Assembly: GCA_012519705.1 (NCBI GenBank)
Contig: JAAYPR010000034.1
Location: 24,863 to 88,862, forward strand
DNA from: Campylobacteraceae bacterium
GTDB taxonomy: Bacteria > Campylobacterota > Campylobacteria > Campylobacterales > Campylobacteraceae
Reading direction: 5' to 3'
Length of the DNA: 64,000 nucleotides
The translations under genes were made by a program, and so were the position numbers. Each line of letters opens with the position of its first letter. The first letter of the stretch is position 1. The notes under the pieces were generated by a model, which was not told the origin of the DNA, made no database searches, and saw only the letters and a program-made list of their open reading frames with translations. This document shows positions 8,617 through 17,822 of the stretch, in pieces.

Positions 8617-9790
8617 CTTTTATATTTTTATGATCTTTTATATCATTTAATGCAACTATCTCTTTTACCTCTACATCAAATTTCTTAGAAATTCCTAACA
8701 GTGTGTCGCCATTTTTTATAGTATACTCTTTGCTATCCGTTAAAGCAATCTGAGTTTTTTCAATTGGGATTTTAAGCTCATCTCCAACTCTTATTTTATC
8801 CACTTTTTCAATCTCATTCATAGCAACTATCTCAGAAACATTTGAATCCCACTTCTTGGCTATCATATCAAGAGTTTCACCTTTTGCAACGATGTGAACG
8901 CCGTATCCAAGTCTTAAGCTATCATCACCTCTTATAAGTCTACCTATATAATTAAGTGCGTATAAGTTTAACTTCTCTTCAGGGATATAGAAGTGATACC
9001 CTTCTTTTCTGTTTGGAGCAACTTCGTTTTTAATATGCGGATTAAATCTCTTCATCTCATCAACACTTAGTCCGATGCTCGCCCCAACAGTTGCAAGTTT
9101 TGTTCCAGAGCTAACTTTAATTTTCTCTACTTTTACCGCTGGTTCAACACTGTTTAAAAACTTCTCTTGCTCTTTAGAGATAGCTGTGTATTTAATGATT
9201 TTTTTAATAAAGTTTTTTGTCTCTTTTGGGGTTGCCGAACTCTTTAAAAGCGTAGCAAAATCATCGCTTCCGCTATTTCTGATAGCTTTACCCATACATC
9301 CATCACCGCAGTTATAAGCCATTAGCGAAAGATACCATTTATCAAATTTTTCGTTTAAAAAATCTAAATATTTAAACGCTGTATCAGTTGAGAGAAATGG
9401 ATCTCTTCTCTCATCAACTTGTTCGTTTACATCAAGCCCAAAAGCTCTAGCAGTACCTGGCATAAACTGCCACATCCCGCCAGCTCTTTTTGATGAGGTT
9501 GCTCTGTTTTGAAACTTTGACTCAGTCATCGCAAGATAGAGTAGGAAATGCGGTGCATCTATAGCTTCAAGCTCACTTTTTACCATAGTTGCGTTATGTG
9601 AAGCATCTAAAATAATCTTTTTAAAATCCTCCACATCTCTTTGACTTATGCTGTTTTCAATGCTAGCAATTATAGCTCTATTTGCTTCTGTGTCCTTTAT
9701 ACCAAACTCATTTAAAATTTCCGTTGTAGTATCTGCTGATAAATTCAGAAAAAATAGTGATACTAAAACAAATTTAATTAGAACTCTCAA
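8591..9790 (-). CDS. mltD: Membrane-bound lytic murein transglycosylase D-like, with LysM repeats
   Basis: The 399-residue protein has an N-terminal signal peptide (about residues 1-19) and an SLT family 1 domain at about 75-200. The catalytic glutamate lies in the AMTES motif, followed by AGGMWQFMPGTARAFGL and MAYNCGDG. Two LysM domains lie near residues 300-345 and 355-399, suited to binding peptidoglycan. Lytic transglycosylases cut the MurNAc-GlcNAc bond and leave 1,6-anhydro ends. The gene starts 9 bp after tatD ends and overlaps rlpA by 26 bp. Confidence 0.92.
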   Translation of the reverse strand: MRVLIKFVLVSLFFLNLSADTTTEILNEFGIKDTEANRAIIASIENSISQRDVEDFKKIILDASHNATMVKSELEAIDAPHFLLYLAMTESKFQNRATSSKRAGGMWQFMPGTARAFGLDVNEQVDERRDPFLSTDTAFKYLDFLNEKFDKWYLSLMAYNCGDGCMGKAIRNSGSDDFATLLKSSATPKETKNFIKKIIKYTAISKEQEKFLNSVEPAVKVEKIKVSSGTKLATVGASIGLSVDEMKRFNPHIKNEVAPNRKEGYHFYIPEEKLNLYALNYIGRLIRGDDSLRLGYGVHIVAKGETLDMIAKKWDSNVSEIVAMNEIEKVDKIRVGDELKIPIEKTQIALTDSKEYTIKNGDTLLGISKKFDVEVKEIVALNDIKDHKNIKVGETIVLP

Positions 9791-9799
9791 ATTTACTCC

Positions 9800-10582
9800 T
9801 TAAATTCCAAAAAGCTTCTTGGCATTATTTGTCGTAATCTCTTCTATCTCTTCTATTCTTAAACTTAGAAGCTCCGAGATTTTCTCTACAACAAATTTAG
9901 TATATGAAGGCTCATTTCTTTTACCTCTATGAGGCGTCGGAGAAAGATAAGGTGCGTCAGTTTCTATAAGAAGTTTATCAAGTGGGATATCTTTTAATAT
10001 CTCCACCAAATTTTTGGCATTTTGAAAGGTTATGACCCCACCAACACCAAAGTAAAACCCGCTATCTTTAAGCTCTAGCAAAAGTCTGCTTGCATTAAAA
10101 CAGTGAAGCACTCCACCAACCAAACTATCAGCACTCTGTTTTAGAATAGTATAAATGTCCTCATTTGAGTCTCTAGAGTGAACAATTAGTGGTTTTTGAA
10201 GCTTAGAGGCAAGAGAAATTTGAGCTTTAAAAACCTCTTTTTGAAGTTTTTTGTTCTCTATTATTTTCTCATCACTATCAAAATGCTCTTTCATCCTATA
10301 GTAATCAAGCCCACACTCGCCTATAGCTACACATCTGTTATCATTAGCCATCTCTTCAACATAAGCTAAATCAAACTCGTCAGCATGATAAGGGTGAACT
10401 CCTGATGCAAAATATATGTCATCATAAGCGTAAGATATCTCTCTTGCTCTTTTTAGATCTTTTATATCAGCACCGGGAATGATGATGTTTGTAACGCCAC
10501 TTTCTCTAGCTCTTACTATAACATCATCTAAGTCACTCTTAAACCGCTTATCGTCCAAATGACAATGCGTATCTATAATCAT
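9800..10582 (-). CDS. tatD: TatD family metal-dependent hydrolase (DNase)
   Basis: The 260-residue TIM-barrel hydrolase shows the metal ligands of the TatD family: DTHCHLD at residues 3-9, a GECGLDYY segment near 92, HSR near 140, HCF near 165 and the ETDAPYLSP motif near 208. TatD proteins are 3'-5' DNases or RNases and may serve in repair and quality control. This appears to be the first gene of the long minus-strand envelope cluster; about 97 bp separate it from recN upstream. Confidence 0.93.
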   Translation of the reverse strand: MIIDTHCHLDDKRFKSDLDDVIVRARESGVTNIIIPGADIKDLKRAREISYAYDDIYFASGVHPYHADEFDLAYVEEMANDNRCVAIGECGLDYYRMKEHFDSDEKIIENKKLQKEVFKAQISLASKLQKPLIVHSRDSNEDIYTILKQSADSLVGGVLHCFNASRLLLELKDSGFYFGVGGVITFQNAKNLVEILKDIPLDKLLIETDAPYLSPTPHRGKRNEPSYTKFVVEKISELLSLRIEEIEEITTNNAKKLFGI

Positions 10583-10679
10583 ATACAGCTTTACCTAAAT
10601 AAATTTTCTGCTCTTAAATTTACAGAATTCGAAAATTGTAGCAAAAAACGGACAACAAAAGCTTAAAATAAACAAAATT

Positions 10680-12203
10680 TTAGCTATTTTTTAGTTTTTC
10701 AGCAAAATTTAGGGCTTCCTCTGAGATATTTTCCCCACTTATCATCCTAGCAAGTTCGGTAATTTTTTCATCTTCGCTAAGTTTTTTAACAGTTGAGATA
10801 TCATTTTCTTTTGTGATTAAAAAGTGCGAATCAGCTCTTGAACTAAGCTGTGGAAGGTGAGAGATGGCAAAAATTTGGTAGTGCTTTGAGACTTTTAAAA
10901 GCACATCTGCTATACTCATCGCTTCTTTTCCGCTTAAATTTGCATCTATTTCATCTAATATCAAAACTCCATTTGCAAAGCCAACTATATCTATAGTAGT
11001 GGCGATAAATGCAAGTCTTAATCTATTTAGCTCTCCAGAGCTTAAATTTTTTAAATTTGTATCTGATATAACAAACTCTATTTTGTCTCCGCCTAAACTA
11101 TCTATCTCTTTTTCTAAAAACAAAACTTCAATGTCACGCATAAAAAGCTCTTTTAGATATAAGTTCATCATATTCTCAAAGCTTTTTTTTACACTTTTTC
11201 TTGAACTGCTTACTAAATTTGAAGCCTCTTCAAGCTCTAAACTTAACTTACTAAATTTCTTTTTTAGTTCGCTTTTTTCAAACTCTCTGTTTTCATAACT
11301 AGCCAACTCTTTTTTTCTAACTTCAAGCGTCTTTAGGGCTTCTTCTATACTTCCGTAACGCCTATCAAGCCCGCTTAAAGCCTCTATCCTATCAAGAGTT
11401 GCTTCTATATCGATGCTTTCTAAATCCTCCATATTAAGGCTTTCTTTTTTAGCCCTAAGTTCATTCATAGCATCATCAAAAAACGCACTCTCAATATCGC
11501 TAATATTTAAAGCCTCCATCACGGCTGACTCTATCTCAAAGATGGCATCTGCTTTGCTCCAAGCTTCATTTATCTTATCAAGCTTACTAAGTCTTTTTTT
11601 AAGCTCCATAAGCTCTTCAAACTCGCCTCTTTTTGGGTTAATGCTCTCTATTTTATCTATCTCAAATTTAGCAAACTCTTTTAACTCCTCTAAACTTCTC
11701 TCTTCTTTTTCTATTTTTTCAAGCTCTTTTTTTACCCTACTAAACTCAGTATAAGTTTCATTCAGCTTTCTTAAATTTAAGATATGCTTTTTATCATTTT
11801 TAAAAACAAGCTGGTCAAATAGAGCTATTAATCTCTCATTTTCAAACTCATTTATCTCTCTAACGCTTAAGTATTTTATATGCGAGTCTGCGATGGTTTG
11901 CAAGTTTTTCTTAGAGATAAACTGACTGTTTATAAAATACCTTGTGGTTTTTTCTTTAACCATTCTAAAGTTATTTATCTCTTCGCTTTCAATGCCGTAT
12001 TCGCTCATGTCAAATTTAAACTCAACATCAGCTTCTATCAGGCTTGCCCCACTCTCACCAAGCCCAAACACGGCCAAAATCGCATTCATTAAAACACTCT
12101 TTCCAGCCCCACTCACACCTGTAAAAACACTCAAACCTTTATCAAACTTAAGCTCTACCTCTTTAAAACTTAGGTGGTTTTTAATATATAGTCTATTTAT
12201 CAA
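10680..12203 (-). CDS. recN: DNA repair protein RecN
   Basis: The 507-residue SMC-like ATPase has a Walker A GVSGAGKS near residue 29, a coiled-coil centre rich in Glu/Lys (about 130-330), an SSGELNRL signature motif near 385 and a Walker B VLILDEIDANLSG near 410. RecN acts early in double-strand break repair. At 507 residues it is somewhat shorter than the about 550 of E. coli, as is common in Campylobacter. It overlaps nadK by 4 bp, the conserved nadK-recN pairing. Confidence 0.95.
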   Translation of the reverse strand: MINRLYIKNHLSFKEVELKFDKGLSVFTGVSGAGKSVLMNAILAVFGLGESGASLIEADVEFKFDMSEYGIESEEINNFRMVKEKTTRYFINSQFISKKNLQTIADSHIKYLSVREINEFENERLIALFDQLVFKNDKKHILNLRKLNETYTEFSRVKKELEKIEKEERSLEELKEFAKFEIDKIESINPKRGEFEELMELKKRLSKLDKINEAWSKADAIFEIESAVMEALNISDIESAFFDDAMNELRAKKESLNMEDLESIDIEATLDRIEALSGLDRRYGSIEEALKTLEVRKKELASYENREFEKSELKKKFSKLSLELEEASNLVSSSRKSVKKSFENMMNLYLKELFMRDIEVLFLEKEIDSLGGDKIEFVISDTNLKNLSSGELNRLRLAFIATTIDIVGFANGVLILDEIDANLSGKEAMSIADVLLKVSKHYQIFAISHLPQLSSRADSHFLITKENDISTVKKLSEDEKITELARMISGENISEEALNFAEKLKNS

Positions 12204-13081
12204 GCTTTGCCTCCATTATGTCCCCAATGAAGCTTCTCTTTTAAAACATCAAAATAGTCTCTATCTAGGTGTCTGATTAAATTTGCATGAGTGCTACCTA
12301 TAGTTATAAACACTTCATCAAACTCACTCATATCAAAACTATCTTGCCCATCTATCACTATACTTACGTTACTTGAGCCCATGTTTTTAAAACTAAGTTT
12401 ATACTCACTTGGAAGCACAACAGGGCGTTGTGTTAAAGAGTGAGAGCAAATAGGAGTTATACAAAAAGTCTTACTAAGCGGGTAGATGATAGGTCCATTT
12501 GCACTCATATTATAAGCAGTTGAGCCAACAGGAGAGCTAACTATCACTCCGTCTCCGTAGTAGGTGTTAAAATACTTTCCATTTAAATACGCATCAACTT
12601 TGCTCATAGAGATAACCGCACTTCTAGTTAGAACTATATCGTTAAACGCTATTTTATTTATATCTTTTTTGCCCTGTTTTTTTAGAGTTATTTCTAGCAT
12701 TAAAGGTCGCTCAACGTCGTATTTACCCTCTAAAAACTCATCAAAAAACTGCTCTAACTCATTTAAATCAATATCAGTTAAAAACCCCAAAGTTCCATCG
12801 TAAATTCCCAAGACATGAACGTCTTTATAGCCCTTTCTAGCTATTTTCCTACAAGTACTAATAAGCGTTCCATCCCCGCCAAGACTTATGATTAAATTTG
12901 TTTTTTCACAAATTTCATCTAAACTAAAGCCTTCAATGCCTAAATTTGAAGCGGTCCTTTTCCCAAACATAACTTCAATGCCGTGCTTAGAGAAAAAATC
13001 CACTAAACCAAGAGCATTTTTAGGATTTTTAGCAACAATTCCGATAGTTTTTAAGTTCTTATGCACATTTGCTCTTTTCAT
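12200..13081 (-). CDS. nadK: NAD kinase
   Basis: The 293-residue enzyme phosphorylates NAD to NADP. It shows the GGDGTLI motif near residue 69, an NDIVLTR segment near 143 and VSSPVGSTAYN near 180, all typical of the NAD kinase fold. Its start at 13081 is divergent from aspS (86 bp between starts), and the gene runs into recN with a 4-bp overlap. Confidence 0.95.
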   Translation of the reverse strand: MKRANVHKNLKTIGIVAKNPKNALGLVDFFSKHGIEVMFGKRTASNLGIEGFSLDEICEKTNLIISLGGDGTLISTCRKIARKGYKDVHVLGIYDGTLGFLTDIDLNELEQFFDEFLEGKYDVERPLMLEITLKKQGKKDINKIAFNDIVLTRSAVISMSKVDAYLNGKYFNTYYGDGVIVSSPVGSTAYNMSANGPIIYPLSKTFCITPICSHSLTQRPVVLPSEYKLSFKNMGSSNVSIVIDGQDSFDMSEFDEVFITIGSTHANLIRHLDRDYFDVLKEKLHWGHNGGKA

Positions 13082-13127
13082 AAGCTATATTTTAGTCAAA
13101 ATTAGCTTTATAAAAGCAAAATTTAGA

Positions 13128-13133
13128 TACAAT
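13128..13133 (+). promoter_or_regulatory. -10 element for aspS operon
   Basis: TACAAT preceded by GA lies 34 bp before the aspS start in the nadK/aspS divergent spacer. This is a reasonable sigma-70 -10 box without a clear -35. Confidence 0.4.
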
Positions 13134-13166
13134 GCATTTTTAATTGTTTAAAAAAGGGAGTAAAAT

Positions 13167-14918
13167 TTGAGAACTCATTATGCAACCTCACTATCAAAAG
13201 ATGATATAGGAAAAGAGATAAGAGTATGTGGCTGGGTCAACTCATATAGAGACCACGGCGGAGTTATATTTTTAGATTTAAGAGATAGAACTGGGCTTAT
13301 TCAGATAGTTTGTGACCCAGCGGACAATCAAAAAGCTTACGATTTAGCAAACGAAGTTAGAAACGAGTTTGTTTTAACAGTAACCGGAAAAGTTAGAGCT
13401 AGAGGCGAAGGACTTACAAACCCAAAACTTAAAACAGGTGAAATTGAAATAGTAGTAAGTGATTTAGTTATAGAAAACAGAAGTGCTGCTCTACCGTTTG
13501 TTATAGGCGATAAAGAAGTCGGCGAAGAGACTAGACTAAAATATAGATTTTTAGACTTAAGAACAAATGAGAGTTTTACTAAATTTCAGATGCGCTCACG
13601 TGCCGCACTTGCTGCTAGAAATGCACTAGATAAAATGGGCTTTATAGATGTTGAAACACCTATTTTAACAAGAGCTACACCTGAAGGTGCAAGAGACTAC
13701 TTAGTTCCAAGTAGAGTTCATAACGGCGAGTTTTATGCACTGCCACAAAGCCCACAACTTTTCAAACAACTTTTAATGTGTGCTGGCTTTGATAAATACT
13801 ACCAAATAGCAAAATGCTTTAGAGATGAAGACTTAAGAGCTGATAGACAGCCTGAGTTTACTCAGATAGATATCGAGATGAGCTTTTGCCAAAGAGACGA
13901 CATCATAAATGTAGCAGAAACTATGCTAAAAGATATCTTTAAAGCGTGTGGCTATGACATCCAAACACCTTTTAGAAGAATGAGCTATAACGAAGCGACT
14001 GAAGTTTATGGAAGTGATAAGCCAGACCTTAGATATGACCTAAAAATGGTAGATGTGGATGATATCTTTGAAAAATGCTCAAATGAAATTTTTACAAAAA
14101 TAGCAAGTGATAAAAAGAAAAATAGAATCAAAGCTTTAAAAGTTCCAAACGGAGATAATATCTTTAGTAAAAGACAGATGAAAAGCTTTGAGGATTTTGT
14201 TAGAAAATTTGGAGCAAGTGGACTAGCGTTTATCCAAGTAAAAGAAGATGGACTAAAAGGACCTTTAGTTAAATTCTTTGAAGAAGCTGACCTTGACGAG
14301 CTAGTAAAAAGATGTGAACTTGAAGTTGGAGACGTGGTATTTTTTGGTGCTGGAAAGAAAAAAACAGTACTTGACTATATGGGAAGATTTAGAATATTCC
14401 TAGCAAATGAGATGGGTATCATCGACGCTGATAAGATGGAGTTTTTATGGGTAGTAGACTTCCCAATGTTTGAAGAAAATGATGATGGAACTTACTCAGC
14501 TATGCACCACCCATTTACTTCGCCAAACAACATAGATGATGATATAGATGATATAACTTCAAACGCTTATGACGTTGTTCTAAACGGAGTTGAGCTAGGT
14601 GGTGGAAGTATAAGAATTCACAAAGCCGACCTTCAACAAAAAGTATTTGATAGACTTAAAATTTCTCCAAGCGAGCAAAGAGATAAATTTGGCTTCTTGC
14701 TTGATGCACTAAGCTTTGGTGCACCACCACACGGTGGAATTGCGATAGGTTTTGATAGACTTATGATGCTAGCTACAAAATCAAGTAGCATTAGAGAAGT
14801 AATCGCATTTCCAAAAACTCAAAAAGCACAATGCATGCTTACAAAGGCACCAAGTGAGGCAAGCACAGAGCAGTTAAGAGAACTTGGAATTAGAGTTGTA
14901 AAAAAAGAAAATCACTAA
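13167..14918 (+). CDS. aspS: Aspartyl-tRNA synthetase (probably non-discriminating, Asp/Asn)
   Basis: The 583-residue class II synthetase has an N-terminal OB anticodon-binding domain (about 15-105), the catalytic core with [21 protein letters not shown] (motif 2, about 218-238), a bacterial GAD insertion (about 300-410) and motif 3 [12 protein letters not shown] near 535. It uses a TTG start with GGGAG upstream; no nearer ATG in frame gives the full OB domain. Campylobacter species lack asparaginyl-tRNA synthetase, so the enzyme is probably of the relaxed-specificity type working with GatCAB; that is family knowledge, not read here. It is first in the aspS-adk-ppa operon. Confidence 0.95.
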   Translation: MRTHYATSLSKDDIGKEIRVCGWVNSYRDHGGVIFLDLRDRTGLIQIVCDPADNQKAYDLANEVRNEFVLTVTGKVRARGEGLTNPKLKTGEIEIVVSDLVIENRSAALPFVIGDKEVGEETRLKYRFLDLRTNESFTKFQMRSRAALAARNALDKMGFIDVETPILTRATPEGARDYLVPSRVHNGEFYALPQSPQLFKQLLMCAGFDKYYQIAKCFRDEDLRADRQPEFTQIDIEMSFCQRDDIINVAETMLKDIFKACGYDIQTPFRRMSYNEATEVYGSDKPDLRYDLKMVDVDDIFEKCSNEIFTKIASDKKKNRIKALKVPNGDNIFSKRQMKSFEDFVRKFGASGLAFIQVKEDGLKGPLVKFFEEADLDELVKRCELEVGDVVFFGAGKKKTVLDYMGRFRIFLANEMGIIDADKMEFLWVVDFPMFEENDDGTYSAMHHPFTSPNNIDDDIDDITSNAYDVVLNGVELGGGSIRIHKADLQQKVFDRLKISPSEQRDKFGFLLDALSFGAPPHGGIAIGFDRLMMLATKSSSIREVIAFPKTQKAQCMLTKAPSEASTEQLRELGIRVVKKENH

Positions 14919-14932
14919 AAAAGGATGAGAGA

Positions 14933-15517
14933 ATGAAGAATTTATTTTTGATTATAGGAGCACCCGGGAGTGGTAAAACAACTGATGCAAGCTTGATTGC
15001 TGAGATGAACCAAAGCGTAGCACACTTTTCAACTGGAGATATGCTTAGAGCTGAAGTTGCAAAAGGAAGCGAGCTAGGCGAAGAGATAAATAGTTATATC
15101 TCTGCTGGAAATTTAGTCCCGCTAAATATCGTTATTGACACCATTATCTCAGCTATAGAAGATGCTGATTTAGACTTTATCATCATAGATGGTTTCCCAA
15201 GAAGCACTGAACAGATGAAGAGATTTGACGAAGTTTTAAAAGATAATGATGAGATAAATTTAGTCTCTGTTATCGAAGTAGTTGTTAGCGAAGAAGTAGC
15301 AAAAGAAAGGGTCCTTGGAAGAAACAGAGGTGCAGATGATAATGAAGAGGTTTTCTACAACAGAATGAAAGTTTTCCTAGAGCCAATCGAAGAAATCCGC
15401 AAATTCTACACAAACAAAGGGCTATATCAGTCAATCAATGGCGAGAGAACTATCGAAGAGATAGTTGCTGAGATGAATGAAATCATCGTTAAAGAAATTA
15501 TGAAAAGCTTACAATAA
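14933..15517 (+). CDS. adk: Adenylate kinase
   Basis: The 194-residue nucleoside monophosphate kinase has the P-loop GAPGSGKT near residue 9, the AMP-binding FSTGDMLR near 32 and the IDGFPRS motif near 84. Compared with the 214-residue long form it lacks the extended LID domain, so it is the short form usual in Campylobacter. It converts AMP and ATP to two ADP. The ATG follows a GGATGAGAG stretch, 14 bp after aspS. Confidence 0.93.
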   Translation: MKNLFLIIGAPGSGKTTDASLIAEMNQSVAHFSTGDMLRAEVAKGSELGEEINSYISAGNLVPLNIVIDTIISAIEDADLDFIIIDGFPRSTEQMKRFDEVLKDNDEINLVSVIEVVVSEEVAKERVLGRNRGADDNEEVFYNRMKVFLEPIEEIRKFYTNKGLYQSINGERTIEEIVAEMNEIIVKEIMKSLQ

Positions 15518-15528
15518 AGGAGACTTTT

Positions 15529-16047
15529 ATGGATATATCTAAAATCAAAGCAGGCTCAAACCCTGATAAAGTAAACGCAGTTGTTGAGATACCTTACGGC
15601 TCAAACGTGAAGTATGAGATAGATAAAGACAGCGGTGCTGTGGTGGTTGATAGAGTTTTATACTCAGCTATGTTTTACCCAGCAAACTACGGCTTTGTGC
15701 CAAGCACTTTAGCAGCTGACGGCGACCCAGCTGACGTTTTAGTACTAAATGAATACCCACTTCAAGCAGGAAGCGTGATAACTTGTAGATTAATCGGGGT
15801 GCTTGTTATGGAAGATGAAGCTGGAATGGATGAGAAGCTTTTAGCTGTTCCAGTTAGTAAAATCGACCCAAGATATGATGAGATAAAAACTATCGACGAC
15901 CTTCCAAAAGCAACTTTAAATAAAATCAAAAATTTCTTTGAAACTTATAAAATGCTTGAGCCAAACAAATGGGTAAAAGTTAAAGATTTTGCCGGCAAAG
16001 ACGAAGCCCAAAAAATCTTAGAAGATGCGATTAAAAACTATAAATAA
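15529..16047 (+). CDS. ppa: Inorganic pyrophosphatase (family I)
   Basis: The 172-residue enzyme hydrolyses pyrophosphate released by biosynthetic reactions, including those of tRNA charging. It carries family I motifs: VEIPYGSNVKYE near residue 20, the YPANYGFVPST stretch near 51 and the metal-binding DGDPADVLVL at about 65-74. It follows adk by 11 bp with an AAAGGAG ribosome-binding site, and a hairpin at 16056-16089 follows it. Confidence 0.96.
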   Translation: MDISKIKAGSNPDKVNAVVEIPYGSNVKYEIDKDSGAVVVDRVLYSAMFYPANYGFVPSTLAADGDPADVLVLNEYPLQAGSVITCRLIGVLVMEDEAGMDEKLLAVPVSKIDPRYDEIKTIDDLPKATLNKIKNFFETYKMLEPNKWVKVKDFAGKDEAQKILEDAIKNYK

Positions 16048-16055
16048 TCCTATAT

Positions 16056-16089
16056 GCTAAATTTCAGCCAAAAATGGTTGGAATTTAGC
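16056..16089 (+). terminator. Imperfect hairpin after ppa
   Basis: Arms GCTAAATTTCAGCC and GGTTGGAATTTAGC pair over 14 positions with G-U wobbles around a 6-nt loop, immediately after the ppa stop. There is no strong T-run, so it may be a weak terminator or a transcript-stabilising stem. Confidence 0.45.
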
Positions 16090-16370
16090 TAAGTAAAAAC
16101 TGTTATTTAAAATCTTATCACTATACTAAAAACAATTTTAATATCTAAATTTAGAAAAAATTTTAAACCATGCTTTATCTCTATTTATTTAAATTCTCTC
16201 AAACAAAAAGAGATATTTTAGTCACAATTTAAGCATATATAAAGGTATAAAAAGAGATAATTTTACTTATTATTTAATAGGTGTGAGCTGTGCGGTATCA
16301 AAAAATGGTATCAAAATCTCTAAACACTTATACAAATATTAGAAATTAAAAAATGTTCTTAAAAACTCAC

Positions 16371-16376
16371 TATAAT
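16371..16376 (+). promoter_or_regulatory. -10 element for the bd-type oxidase operon
   Basis: A consensus TATAAT lies 100 bp before the cydA-like start. The predicted start site would place the inverted repeat at 16404-16440 within the leader, where a repressor or RNA structure could act. Confidence 0.45.
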
Positions 16377-16475
16377 AACCAAAGACCGCTTTGCTCTGAA
16401 AATTTAAGATAAAATTAAAATAAGACTAATCTTATCTTAAGTTTTTTAAAAAAACTAATTTTTCAAAAGGAGAAA

Positions 16476-17822
16476 ATGATGGAATACATTGGGATGTTTC
16501 CACTGTTTTACTTCCCTGAAATCGGCTCTGCTTGGATTATGGGGATAACAGGAACTATTCACATTTTGGCGTCTCACACTTCTGTTGGTGCTGCAATGCT
16601 GTTTGCTTTACTAGCACACAAAGCCTACAAAGAAGATAGACCAGAACTTTATGAGTATATGAAAAAATATGGTATGTTTTTACTTATATTCTCATACGTT
16701 ATAGGCTCGATTACAGGACCTGGGATTTGGTACACTGCTACAGCTGCAAGCCCGAGAGGGATTAGTGCTTTAATTCACAACTTTGTTTGGGTGTGGGCGA
16801 CTGAGTGGGTGTTTTTTGTGTTTGAAGTTATTGGGGTTTTTGCGCTTGTTTATTTTATCGGTAAAATCGATAGAAGAACTCACTTAAAACTAACTTATGC
16901 TTTCGCACTTGCATCTCTTGGAACTCTATTTTTAATCATCGGAATTATAAGCTTCATGATGTGGCCAGGAAACGACGCTTTCTACCAAACAGGTTCAGTT
17001 AGTGATGCGTTCTTTGGGCTTACAACCTTCCCACATATGTTCTTAAGAATCGGCTTTATGATTATCATGGCAGGGGTTATCGGACTTATAATAACTTCAG
17101 CTTTAAAAGATAGAGAACTAAGAATTGAGCTTGGTAGAAAAATGGGCATTATAAGTATGATTGGTGGGTTTATCACCCTACTTTGCTTTATGTGGTATAT
17201 CACAACTATGCCAGAAAACGCAAAAATTCTTTCAGATATGTATATGCCAGACATCCTTAAAACAAGAGCCATTATAGTAGTAGTTTTTGGTCTTTATTTC
17301 TTACTAGCTATCGTAAGACCAACTCTAATCAACGTGCCTGTGGCTGTTGTGATGATGCTTATCATAGCTATCTTTGGGCTATGGCCAGGTGAAAAACTAA
17401 GAGAGAGCATCAGAAAACCATACGTAGTTGGTCAGTATGTTTATAGTAACCAAATCATGGCAAGAGATGTTCCAGGTAAAAACATCAAAAACGAAGTTGA
17501 TCTTTTAGAACAACACGGTATGCTAAAACTAAACCCTTGGATTCCAGATAGACTGAGAACCATCACAGATGAAAACAGACTAGAAGTTGGACAGCTTCTA
17601 ACTAAAATCAGCTGTTCAAACTGTCACTCGCTTGAACCAACTGGAAAGTATAGACCGCTACTTGACAAATTTGAAGGTCAAGATAGAGAGATGATAAAAA
17701 CATATATGCAGTATACTATAGGAACTGGTGCTATCCCTTATATGCCAAAAATCAGCCTTCCAGAAGAAGAGTTTGATGCAATGGCAGCTTGGATTGAATC
17801 AGAATTATTAAAGGAGAAGTAA
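16476..17822 (+). CDS. bd-type oxidase subunit I (CydA-like) with C-terminal c-type haem motif
   Basis: The 448-residue protein has about eight membrane spans (residues 15-300) resembling the CydA core: H29 and H34 in the first span, E110 and E117 in a WATEWVFFVFE helix, and H187 in TFPHMF. These match the usual positions of CydA haem ligands and conserved acids. The quinol-loop signature GWxxxExGRxPW of classical CydA is absent. After residue 310 the chain is soluble and carries CSNCH at 380-384, a c-type haem site, with M423 in IPYMPKI a likely sixth ligand. Classical CydA has no haem c. It therefore resembles the haem c-bearing branches of the bd superfamily, and its electron donor may not be quinol. 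It overlaps the next gene by 1 bp. Confidence 0.85.
   Translation: MMEYIGMFPLFYFPEIGSAWIMGITGTIHILASHTSVGAAMLFALLAHKAYKEDRPELYEYMKKYGMFLLIFSYVIGSITGPGIWYTATAASPRGISALIHNFVWVWATEWVFFVFEVIGVFALVYFIGKIDRRTHLKLTYAFALASLGTLFLIIGIISFMMWPGNDAFYQTGSVSDAFFGLTTFPHMFLRIGFMIIMAGVIGLIITSALKDRELRIELGRKMGIISMIGGFITLLCFMWYITTMPENAKILSDMYMPDILKTRAIIVVVFGLYFLLAIVRPTLINVPVAVVMMLIIAIFGLWPGEKLRESIRKPYVVGQYVYSNQIMARDVPGKNIKNEVDLLEQHGMLKLNPWIPDRLRTITDENRLEVGQLLTKISCSNCHSLEPTGKYRPLLDKFEGQDREMIKTYMQYTIGTGAIPYMPKISLPEEEFDAMAAWIESELLKEK

Larger units (their letters stand above)
16048..16475. other. Intergenic region between ppa and the bd-type oxidase operon
   Basis: This 428-bp AT-rich stretch has no convincing reading frame. 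It holds the ppa hairpin (16056-16089), a direct repeat GGTATCAAAA at 16294-16303 and 16307-16316, a TATAAT box at 16371-16376, and an inverted repeat TTAAGATAA / TTATCTTAA at 16404-16412 and 16432-16440. The length and repeats suggest a regulated leader for the oxidase operon. Confidence 0.5.

Noticed and set aside
10999..11754. Two Ser/Phe/Leu-rich plus-strand frames opposite recN
   Set aside because: Their low-complexity composition is the reverse reading of the Glu/Lys-rich recN coiled coil; no ribosome-binding site or family match.
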